Assembly (NCBI GenBank): GCA_020200135.1
Contig: JAIVJI010000063.1
Location: 1 to 64,000 of the forward strand
Source of the DNA: Acidobacteriota bacterium
GTDB lineage: Bacteria > Acidobacteriota > Blastocatellia > Pyrinomonadales > Pyrinomonadaceae
DNA length: 64,000 nucleotides
Direction: 5' to 3'
Position 1 is the stretch's first letter, and each line of letters opens with the position of its first letter. Below the pieces are notes generated by a model that did not search any database, was not told where the DNA came from, and was given only the letters and a program-made list of their open reading frames with translations. A program made the position numbers and the translations under genes. Shown in pieces: positions 23,803 to 31,600 of this stretch.

Positions 23803-25383
23803 ATGAGTGAAACACGGTCTTCCACCTGGAGCCCGCTGCGGCTCCCGCTGTTCCGCGCGCTGTGGCTGGCGGCGGTGGCGTCGAACGTCGGGACGTGGAT
23901 GCACAACGTCGGCGCCGAGTGGCTGATGACGACGCTGGCGCCGACGCCTTTCGTCGTCGCGTTGATGCAGACGGCCGAGACGGCGCCGACCTTCCTGCTC
24001 GCGCTCCCGGCGGGCGCGCTCGCCGACATCGTAGACCGCCGCCGGCTCCTGCTCGTCTCTCAGGGGTTGATGCTCTGCGCGGCGGTCGCGCTCGCGGCCT
24101 CGGCGCTCGCGGGGCTGACGAGCCCGGCGGCGCTGCTCCTGCTCACCTTCGCGCTGGGCCTCGGCGCGGCGCTGAACGGGCCCGCGTGGCAGGCCATCGT
24201 TCCCGAGCTGGTCCCGCGCGGTGAGATGGCGGCGGCCGTCTCGCTCAACGGCGTCGCCTTCAACATCGCGCGTGCCGTCGGGCCGGCGCTCGGCGGGCTG
24301 GTCGTCGCGGCGGCCGGGCCGTGGGCCGTCTTCCTGCTCAACTCACTCTCGTTCGTCGGCGTCATCATCGTGCTCTACCGCTGGCGGCGCGAGCGGGTCG
24401 AGAGCATCTCGCCGGCCGAGCGCGTCGTGGGCGCGATGCGCGCGGGCGTTCGCTACGCGCGCCACGCGCCGGAGCTGAGGAACGTGCTGGCGCGCACCGG
24501 CGTCTTCGCGCTGTGCGCGAGCGCGCTGTGGGCGTTGATGCCGCTGGTGGCGCGCGCGGAGCTGGGGCTCGGGGCGTTCGAGTACGGGCTGCTGCTCGGG
24601 TGTCTGGGCGCGGGGGCCGTGGCGGGCGTGTTCGTCATCTCGTGGGCGAAGCGCGCCGTCCCGGTCAACCTGCTGGTCGTGCTCGGGACGCTCGTCTTCG
24701 CGGGCGCGACGGCCGCGCTCGGGTACGTGCGGGACTACTGGCTGCTGTGCGCGGCGATGCTCTGCGGCGGCGTGGCGTGGATGACGACGGTGTCGAGCTT
24801 GAACGTCAGCGTCCAGACGGTGGTGCCCGAGTGGGTGAGGGCGCGCGCGCTGGCGCTCTACCTGCTGGTCTTCTTCGGCTCGCTGGCGGCGGGGAGCGCG
24901 GCGTGGGGAGCGACGGCCGAGAGCGCGGGGCTGACGGCGACGCTCCTGGCGGCCTCGGCGGCGCTCGTGTTGGGACTCGCCGCCGCGCCGCTCTTCCCGC
25001 TGCGCGGCGGCGAGGGGCTCGACCTCAACCCCTCGCTCCACTGGTCCGAGCCGACCTTCGTCCACGAGCCGCCGCCGGACGACGGCCCCGTGCTGGTGAC
25101 GGTCGAATACTTCATCGACCCGGAGCGCGCCTTCGAGTTCGCGCGCGCGATGCGTGAGTCGAAGCGCATCGCGCGGCGCGACGGGGCGACGCGCTGGGGT
25201 CTCTTCGCCGACACGGCGCGACCCGGCCGCTACCTCGAAACCTTCCTCGTCGAGTCGTGGGCCGAGCACATGCGCCAGCACGCGCGCGTCACCAACGAAG
25301 ACCGCGCCGCCCACGAACTCCTGCGCTCGTTCCACACGGGCGCCGCGCCGCCCGTCGTCACGCACCTCATCGCGGAGAATTGA
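23803..25383 (+). CDS. MFS transporter with C-terminal antibiotic-monooxygenase-like domain
   Basis: The 526-residue inner-membrane protein resembles the EntS/DUF894 group of major-facilitator exporters. About 11-12 helices cover residues 12-400, with the loop-2/3 motif GALADIVDRRRLL and a repeated GNV/GPALGG pattern. After about residue 415 a soluble domain (VLVTVEYFIDPERAFEFARAMRESKRIARRDGA...ESWAEHMRQHARVT) resembles ABM-type ferredoxin-like folds. This MFS+ABM arrangement is known in this exporter group. The likely role is efflux of siderophores or small toxic molecules. ATG 23803 is chosen by similarity; the frame is open further upstream. Confidence 0.88.
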   Translation: MSETRSSTWSPLRLPLFRALWLAAVASNVGTWMHNVGAEWLMTTLAPTPFVVALMQTAETAPTFLLALPAGALADIVDRRRLLLVSQGLMLCAAVALAASALAGLTSPAALLLLTFALGLGAALNGPAWQAIVPELVPRGEMAAAVSLNGVAFNIARAVGPALGGLVVAAAGPWAVFLLNSLSFVGVIIVLYRWRRERVESISPAERVVGAMRAGVRYARHAPELRNVLARTGVFALCASALWALMPLVARAELGLGAFEYGLLLGCLGAGAVAGVFVISWAKRAVPVNLLVVLGTLVFAGATAALGYVRDYWLLCAAMLCGGVAWMTTVSSLNVSVQTVVPEWVRARALALYLLVFFGSLAAGSAAWGATAESAGLTATLLAASAALVLGLAAAPLFPLRGGEGLDLNPSLHWSEPTFVHEPPPDDGPVLVTVEYFIDPERAFEFARAMRESKRIARRDGATRWGLFADTARPGRYLETFLVESWAEHMRQHARVTNEDRAAHELLRSFHTGAAPPVVTHLIAEN

Positions 25384-25390
25384 GTGGACG

Positions 25391-25446
25391 GTTATCAGTT
25401 TTCAGCATGAGTGGGCGCCCTTACCGAAAACTGAAAACTGATAACT
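25391..25446. repeat. heptamer-based inverted repeat
   Basis: GTTATCAGTTTTCAG at 25391-25405 is perfectly inverted at 25431-25445 (15 bp). The right arm consists of 7-bp units GAAAACT, GAAAACT, GATAACT. It sits between two convergent genes and can also act as a terminator-like hairpin. Confidence 0.75.
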
Positions 25447-25448
25447 GT

Positions 25449-25847
25449 TTACTTCTCTTCCCCGTCGCGGCGTGCGTCCTTCTCGGCGACGCGGGCGTCG
25501 AAGCGCTTCTGCTGTTCGGGGCTGAGGAGCGCGCGGATGCGCGTGCGCGCAGACTGTCGGATGGCGTCGAAGCGCGGGCGCGCCTCGGAGCGCAGCGAGC
25601 GGTACTCGTTGCGCGTCTCGTCGAGTATCCTGCGCACCTCGCCCGACTGCCGCTCGTCGAGGTCGAGGTCGCGCCGCATCTTCTCGAACATCTGCTCGTG
25701 GTGGCGGCGGCCGCCGCCGCGCCCGCCCTCGCGCGCCGCGTCGACGCGCAGGCGGTAGGCGCTGTCGAGCAGCGCGCCCGTCGCGCAGCCCGTGACGAAG
25801 ATGGCCGCCACCGCCAGCCAGAGCTTGAGCCGCGTGATGTTCTTCAT
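25449..25847 (-). CDS. periplasmic metal-sensor-like protein (CnrX/Spy type)
   Basis: The 132-residue protein has an N-terminal hydrophobic segment ending in a lipobox-like VTG-Cys21. It is followed by a helical, charged domain with a His pair (RRHHEQMFEKMRRDLDLDERQ) and the LSPEQQKRFDA motif of the Spy/CpxP/CnrX superfamily. These are periplasmic helical hairpins that sense metal or misfolding. The start overlaps the stop of the preceding gene by 4 bp (ATGA). Sigma factor, membrane protein and this sensor together look like a Cnr-type HYX module. Confidence 0.75.
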   Translation of the reverse strand: MKNITRLKLWLAVAAIFVTGCATGALLDSAYRLRVDAAREGGRGGGRRHHEQMFEKMRRDLDLDERQSGEVRRILDETRNEYRSLRSEARPRFDAIRQSARTRIRALLSPEQQKRFDARVAEKDARRDGEEK

Positions 25848-26281
25848 CTCGCGGCCTCGCTTTCCCCGCCGCCGATGATGGTCGAGAGCACGTCGTCGCT
25901 CGAAGGCGTGCGCGCGTCGGCGAAGACGACCTGCTCGATGTCCCCGTCGCGCTCGGCCAGCAGCGCCTCGCCGAGCCCGAAGCCCGAGACCGGCGCCCGC
26001 TCGGCCGCGCCCGACGAGAGGAACAGCCCGAGCGCCAGCACGGCCGCGAGCCCCATCGCCGGAGCCGCGCGCAGGGCGACGGCCAGGAGCCCAAGCCAGC
26101 CGTCGCCCTCCTCGCGCCGGCGCCTCTCCTCGTCGATGCGCGCGCGGACGCGCGCGTAGAGGAAGGGCGACGCCGAAACCCGCTCGGCCTCGTCCGCGCC
26201 CGCCGCCGAGGCGCGGACGACCTCGCCTGCAAAACGTTCGAGCCTCTCCGAGCGGGCGCGGTCTCTCTTTTCGCCTGCCAT
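25844..26281 (-). CDS. single-helix membrane protein, probable anti-sigma factor
   Basis: The 145-residue protein has a charged N-terminal part (SPFLYARVRARIDEERRRRE), one helix at about residues 67-87 (LLAVALRAAPAMGLAAVLALGLF), and an acidic periplasmic tail. It follows an ECF sigma gene and overlaps a CnrX-like sensor, so an anti-sigma role is inferred from context; the zinc-binding HxxxCxxC motif is absent. ATG 26281 is chosen over GTG 26290 because AGGTGAAAGAG is well placed as a Shine-Dalgarno. Confidence 0.7.
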   Translation of the reverse strand: MAGEKRDRARSERLERFAGEVVRASAAGADEAERVSASPFLYARVRARIDEERRRREEGDGWLGLLAVALRAAPAMGLAAVLALGLFLSSGAAERAPVSGFGLGEALLAERDGDIEQVVFADARTPSSDDVLSTIIGGGESEAAR

Positions 26282-26383
26282 CTCTTTCACCTGCCTTCGA
26301 CGCCGCCGTCCGTCCGTGCCGGCACCGGCGGCGCTTCCGTATCACCCCGGTCACGTTTAAAGACGCGCGCGCGTGCGCGCGGG

Positions 26384-26986
26384 TTACAGAAACCTTTCCA
26401 GCACGCGGCGCAGGTGCGCGCGCGCCCGGTGCGCGCGCACCTTGACCTTCGACGCCGTCCAGCCGTTGACGGCGGCGATCTCCGCCACCGACAGCCCCTC
26501 GACGTCGAGCATGACGAGCACCAGCCTGTCCTCCGGGCTCAGGCGCGCGAGCAGCTTCGCGGCGAGGTCGCGCGAGACGGCCTGCCCCTCGGCGTCGCCG
26601 CGCAGCCGGCCGCGCAGCCGGTCGGCCTCCTCTTCGGTCATCTCTTCGAGCGCGCCCTCGGGGCGGCGCTTCTGCCGGCGCAGCTCGTCGTAACAGGCGT
26701 TGAAGCTGATGCGTGCGAGCCAGGCGGCGAACGAGGCGTCGCGGCGGCCCGTGAACTCGCCGAGGGCGAAGAAGGCTTTGGTGAAGCTCTCCTGGACGAC
26801 CTCCTCGACCTGCCGCCGGTCGCGGAAGAAGCGCGCGGCGATGAGAGCCACCCGGCGGCGGTGGCGCACGAACAGCTCCTCGAAGGCCGGCTCGTCGCCG
26901 TCGCGCGCGCGCGCGGCCAGCTCGGCGTCCGGCAGCTCCGGCTCGCGGGTCGGCGCGTGGCCGGAGTTGTCCGCCGTCTCTTCCAT
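26384..26986 (-). CDS. ECF RNA polymerase sigma factor
   Basis: The 200-residue sigma-70-family protein has region 2 at about residues 35-100 (FVRHRRRVALIAARFFRDRRQVEEVVQESFTKAFFAL) and region 4 at about 140-195 (LSPEDRLVLVMLDVEGLSVAEIAAVNGWTASKVKVRAHRARAHLR). Region 3 is absent, as in ECF factors. It is the first gene of a minus-strand trio with a membrane protein and a periplasmic sensor-like protein, so an envelope or metal signal is likely. The 102-bp gap to the next gene lacks an obvious terminator. Confidence 0.93.
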   Translation of the reverse strand: MEETADNSGHAPTREPELPDAELAARARDGDEPAFEELFVRHRRRVALIAARFFRDRRQVEEVVQESFTKAFFALGEFTGRRDASFAAWLARISFNACYDELRRQKRRPEGALEEMTEEEADRLRGRLRGDAEGQAVSRDLAAKLLARLSPEDRLVLVMLDVEGLSVAEIAAVNGWTASKVKVRAHRARAHLRRVLERFL

Positions 26987-27050
26987 ACCTAGGGGTCAGA
27001 AACTATCACACCGTCACGCAGGAAAAAAAAGCGGGAAAGCGGGAATGAAA

Positions 27051-27080
27051 GTGGCGGCCCCTGATTTCCGGGGCCGCCAC
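27051..27080 (-). terminator. terminator hairpin after the LTxxQ gene
   Basis: The 11-bp stem GTGGCGGCCCC/GGGGCCGCCAC encloses an 8-nt loop. On the minus strand it is followed by TTTCATTCCC and further T-rich sequence. Confidence 0.65.
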
Positions 27081-27115
27081 TCGACCGTCTTCGTTTATCC
27101 CGGACACGCGCCGGG

Positions 27116-27685
27116 CTACTGGAGCTGCGTCTGGCCCTGGCGCGGGCCGCGGCGCGTGCGGAACTCGCCACGCCCGCGCCCTTCGCGCCGCTCGCGGATG
27201 GTTTCGAGCTGCGCCTTCTGCTCGGCCGTCAGGACGTTGTACATCTCGTGCATCATGCGCGCCTGCGCCACCTCGCGCTCGACCTGCGCGTTGGCGCGCG
27301 CCTGCGCGGCCGCGCGCACGGCCGCCTCGTCGAAGGCGCCGCCCGCGAACGGGCCCACGCGGCGCTCGCCGCCGGCGTTGCGTTCGTGCTGCGCCTTGAA
27401 GGTGGCGCGGTAGCGCTCCTCGATCTGGCTCATCTGCGCGCGCTGCGCGTCGGTCAGGTTGAGCCGCTCGGCGAAGCGCCCGAACGGGCCGAAGCCTTCG
27501 CGCCGGCCGCCGCCACGGCGACCCTTGCCGCCCTCCTGACCCCACGGGCGCTCGGCGCGTCCCTGGCCGCCGCCCTGCGCCGGCTCCTGCTGCTGCTGCT
27601 GCGCGACGGCGACGACGCCCGTCAGCGCGAACGACGCGGCCAGAGCCAGGCCGCCCACGATTCTCATCGAACCCTTGAATCTCAT
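27116..27685 (-). CDS. secreted LTxxQ/Spy-like protein
   Basis: The 189-residue protein has an N-terminal signal peptide (SMRIVGGLALAASFALTGVVAVAQ) and a Gln/Gly-rich linker. Two LTxxQ-type motifs (LNLTDAQRAQMSQIEERY at about residue 75 and LTAEQKAQLETIRERR at about 150) define the CpxP/Spy group of periplasmic chaperones and sensors. The C-terminus is Arg/Gly/Gln rich and probably disordered. ATG 27685 is chosen because the signal peptide starts there; the frame is open to 27760. It is a single-gene unit. Confidence 0.78.
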   Translation of the reverse strand: MRFKGSMRIVGGLALAASFALTGVVAVAQQQQQEPAQGGGQGRAERPWGQEGGKGRRGGGRREGFGPFGRFAERLNLTDAQRAQMSQIEERYRATFKAQHERNAGGERRVGPFAGGAFDEAAVRAAAQARANAQVEREVAQARMMHEMYNVLTAEQKAQLETIRERREGRGRGEFRTRRGPRQGQTQLQ

Positions 27686-27944
27686 CTCTTTTTCTTTCTC
27701 CGTGCTGAGTGAATTACGGCGGGCCGTAAGTCGGGACGCGGGGGAGAATGAACCCTTCAATCGGCCATTCGGGACTAAGACGCGCGGGCCGGCCCTTCGG
27801 TTACCTTTTTTTCGGCCGCGCGCGGCCGCGAAATTTACAGGGGGGCGAAATTGATAAGGCGGCGCGCGGTCGTTTATACTTCGGGCGCGTGCCGAAGAAG
27901 TTCGAGGACCGTGCCGTTCTGTGGGTGAGAGTTCCCCTGTGACT

Positions 27945-28511
27945 ATGGCCTCACAGCAAGATGTGACCAGACTGCTCGTCCGCCTGACGGACGGCGACCG
28001 CGGGGTGCTCGACGACCTCCTGCCCGTCGTCTACGGCGAGCTGCGCCGGCTGGCCGCGAGCTACCTGCGCAAGGAGCGGGTCGGGCACACGCTCCAGCCC
28101 ACCGCGCTCGTCCACGAAGCCTACATGCGGCTCGTCGACCAGACGCAGGTGCAGTGGCAGAACCGCGCTCACTTCTTCGGCGTCGCGGCGCAGATGATGC
28201 GCCGCATCCTCGTCGACCACGCCCGCGCGCACGAGGCCGAGAAGCGCGGCGGCGAGTTCCAGAAGCTCTCGCTCGACGAGAACCTCGACGCCGCGGGCGG
28301 CGAGCGCGACGTGAACCTCGTGGCGCTCGACGACGCGCTCAACCGGCTGGCCGAGATGGACCCGCAGAAGTCGAAGATCGTCGAGCTGCGCTTCTTCGGC
28401 GGCCTCTCGGTCGAGGAGACGGCCGAGGTCCTGGGCGTCAGCGCCCCGACCGTCAAGCGGCAGTGGCGGATGGCCAAGGCGTGGCTCTACGGCCAGGTCA
28501 AGAGCGACTGA
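27945..28511 (+). CDS. ECF sigma factor, TIGR02999-like, linked to Ser/Thr kinase
   Basis: The 188-residue sigma factor has the features of the ECF group common in Acidobacteriota and Planctomycetes: LLPVVYGELRRLAASYLRKER, the TLQPTALVHEAYMRL core, HFFGVAAQMMRRILVDHARA, and region 4 with LSVEETAEVLGVSAPTVKRQWRMAKAWL. Members commonly sit next to Ser/Thr kinases, and here the next gene is one. The start is uncertain: ATG 27945 fits the family, while GTG 27921 would add eight residues. Confidence 0.92.
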   Translation: MASQQDVTRLLVRLTDGDRGVLDDLLPVVYGELRRLAASYLRKERVGHTLQPTALVHEAYMRLVDQTQVQWQNRAHFFGVAAQMMRRILVDHARAHEAEKRGGEFQKLSLDENLDAAGGERDVNLVALDDALNRLAEMDPQKSKIVELRFFGGLSVEETAEVLGVSAPTVKRQWRMAKAWLYGQVKSD

Positions 28512-28654
28512 GTGGCGAACAGCCGGTAAGCGGTAAGTCTCGAATGGTAGATCGTAAGTAGTCCCGCCCCTCCCCGGACTCGGGCTCGCCTCACGCGTCG
28601 CGCAACTTTCAAATCGCCGTTCGCCATCTAGCTATCGCAATCGGCCGGGCGCTT

Positions 28655-28689
28655 ATTCACCATCAACCATTCGCCGTTGACCATTCACC
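28655..28689 (+). repeat. five degenerate heptamers upstream of kinase gene
   Basis: Five consecutive 7-bp units run ATTCACC, ATCAACC, ATTCGCC, GTTGACC, ATTCACC and end 7 bp before the kinase ATG. They occupy the place of a Shine-Dalgarno. Related units on the other strand (GAATGGT, GGTAAGC) occur near 28510-28560. Confidence 0.75.
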
Positions 28690-28696
28690 ACACCCG

Positions 28697-31600
28697 ATGA
28701 ACCCCGAGCGCTGGCGGCAGATCGAGGAGTTGTTCCAGGAGGCGGTTGACCTGCCGGCCGAGGAGCGCCCGCGCTTCGTCGCGCACGCCTGCGCCGGCGA
28801 CGACACGCTCCGCGAGCAGGTCATCGCGCTCGTCGAGCAGTTCGAGGCCGCCGGCGACTTCATCGAGGAGCCCGCGCTCGGCGCCACTCCGCTCCGGCAG
28901 CCGACCGACCCCTACGCCGCCTCGCCCGTCACCGGCCCGGACATCGAGGACCCGGCCATCGGCCGCCGCATCGGCGCCTACCGCGTCGTGCGCGAGATAG
29001 GCCGGGGCGGGATGGGCGCCGTCTACCTCGCCGAGCGCGCCGACGGCGAGTTCCGCCAGAGGGTCGCCGTCAAGCTCATCAAGCGCGGGATGGACACCGA
29101 CTTCATCCTCCGGCGCTTCCGCAACGAGCGGCAAATCCTCGCCACGCTCGACCACCCGTACATCGCGCGCCTCCTCGACGGCGGGACGACCGAAGACGGG
29201 CTGCCCTACTTCGTCATGGAGTACATCGAGGGGCTGCCCCTCTACCGCTACTCGGACGAGCGGCAGTTGACGGTGGCCGAGCGGCTGCGCCTCTTCTCGA
29301 TGGTCTGCGACGCGGTCAACTACGCGCACCAGAAGCTCGTCATCCACCGCGACATCAAGCCCTCGAACATCCTCGTCGCGTCGGGCGGCGTGCCGAAGCT
29401 GCTCGACTTCGGCATCGCCAAGCTCCTCAACCCCGAGTTCGCCGGCGAGATCACGCTCGACCCGACGGCGACCGCGATGCGCCTGATGACGCCCGAGTAC
29501 GCCGCGCCCGAGCAGGTGCGCGGCGAGCCGGTCTCGCCCGCCACCGACGTCTACTCGCTGGGCGTCCTGCTCTACGAGCTGCTGACGGGTCACCGCCCGT
29601 ACCGCCTGCGCAACCGCTCGCCGCACGAGGTGGCGCGCGTCATCTGCGAGGAGGAGCCGCCGCACCCGAGTGTGCGCATCACGAGCCCGGAAGACCTGCT
29701 GCCCGCGAACCAGCCCGCCGAGTCCTCCGGCGCCGGCGAGTCCGACACGCTCGGCTACCTCTACTGGTGTCGCGGCGCGACGGTCGAGACGCTGCGGCGC
29801 GAGCTGGCCGGCGACCTCGACAACGTCGTGATGAAGGCGCTGCGGAAGGAGCCCGCCGAGCGCTACCGGACGGCCGAGGAGTTGCGCGAAGACATCGCGC
29901 GCTTCGTCGAGGGGCGCCCCGTCGAGGCGCCGCCCTTCTTCCCGGCCGCGCCCCAAGACCGCGAGCGCGACGAGCGCCGCGCCCCGCGCGACGAGACCTC
30001 GCTCGCCGTCCTCCCGCTCAAGGTTCACGAATCGACCGGCGGGCTCGAAGCCGGCGGCGAGTACCTCGGCGTCGGACTCGCCGACGCGCTCATCACGCGG
30101 CTCGGGAGCCTGCGCCGCTTCACGCTGCGCCCCACGTCATCGGTGCTGCGCTACCGGGGGCCGGAGTCCGACCCGCTCGCGGCGGGGCGCGAGCTGGGCG
30201 TCTCGTTCGTCCTCGAAGGCCGCGTCCGCCGCGCGGGCCAGACCCTGCGCGTGACGATGCAGCTCCTGGACGTGCGCGCCGGCTCGGCCGTCTGGGCCGG
30301 GCAGTTCGACGAGGCGACCGCCGACGTGCTCCAGCTCGAAGACTCCATCTCCGAGCAGGTGGCCGAGGCGCTCGTCCCGCAGCTCACCGGCGGCGAGCGG
30401 CTCAAGCTCCAGAAGCGCGGCACCGACAACGCCGGCGCCTACGAAGAGTACATGCGCGGGCGCTTCCACTGGAACACCTTCAACGAGGAGGGCTTCGCGC
30501 GCGCGCTCGTCCACTTCAGCCGCGCCGTCTCGCTCGACCCGGACTACGCGCTCGCCTACGCCGGCATCAGCGACTACTACAACGTGCTCGGCGTCTACGC
30601 CGTCCTCCCCTTCTCCGAGACCTCGGCCGCCGCGCTCGAAGCCGCGCGCAAGTCGGTGGGGCTCGACCCCGCGCTGGCCGAGGGCTGGGCCGCGCTCGGC
30701 TTCGCCACGCTCACGCACGACCTCCACTGGGAGGAGGCCGAGCGCCACCTGCGCCGCGCGATGGAGCTGAACCCGAACTACGTCACGGGGCGGCTCTGGC
30801 TCTCGTTCTTCCTCGGCATGGAGGGGCGCTTCGAGGAGGCGCTCGCGGGCGCGCGCCGCGCGCTCGAGATCGCGCCCATGACGCCGCTCGTCCGCCACAC
30901 GCTCAACTGGAACCTCTACCACGCGCGCCGCTACGAGGAGGCCGTCGCCTCGGCGCGCGTGCTCGTCTCGAACGAGCCCGACTACGGGCTCGGCCACATG
31001 CTCTTGAGCCTCGCGCTCTCGCAGGTCGGCCGTCACGAAGAGGCCGTCGAGGCGTGCGAGAGGGCGGTCGAGCTTTTGGGGCGCAGCCCCTACTCGCTCT
31101 GCTTCCTCGCGGCGCTCAGCGCGTCGGCGCGGCGCACCGACGAGGCGCTCGAAATCCTCCGCGAGGTCGCGCGCCTCAGCGAGACGCGCTACATCTCGCC
31201 CTACATGCTCGCGGCGGCCTACAGCCGCCTGGGCGAGGCCGACTCCGCGCTCTCGGAGCTCGAGCGCGCGCTGGAGATAGGCGACTCGCGGCTGGCGTGG
31301 CTCGGCGTCGACCCGCTGTTCGACCCGCTGCGCCACCTGCCCGCCTTCCAGGACATCTTCCGCCGGACGAAGAACCCGCTCGCCGAGCGCCCGCTGAACG
31401 TCTTCGCGGGCGAGGCCGTCACGGGGCAGAAGTCTCTCGCCGTCCTCCCGCTCAAGGTCGTCGCCGCGCCGGGCGCCGAAGGGACGGGCGACGAGTACCT
31501 CGGCGTCGGACTCGCGGACGCGCTCGTCACGCGGCTCTCGAACGTCCACCGCTTCATCGTCCGCCCCACGTCCTCGGTGCTCCGCTACCAGGGCGCGCAG

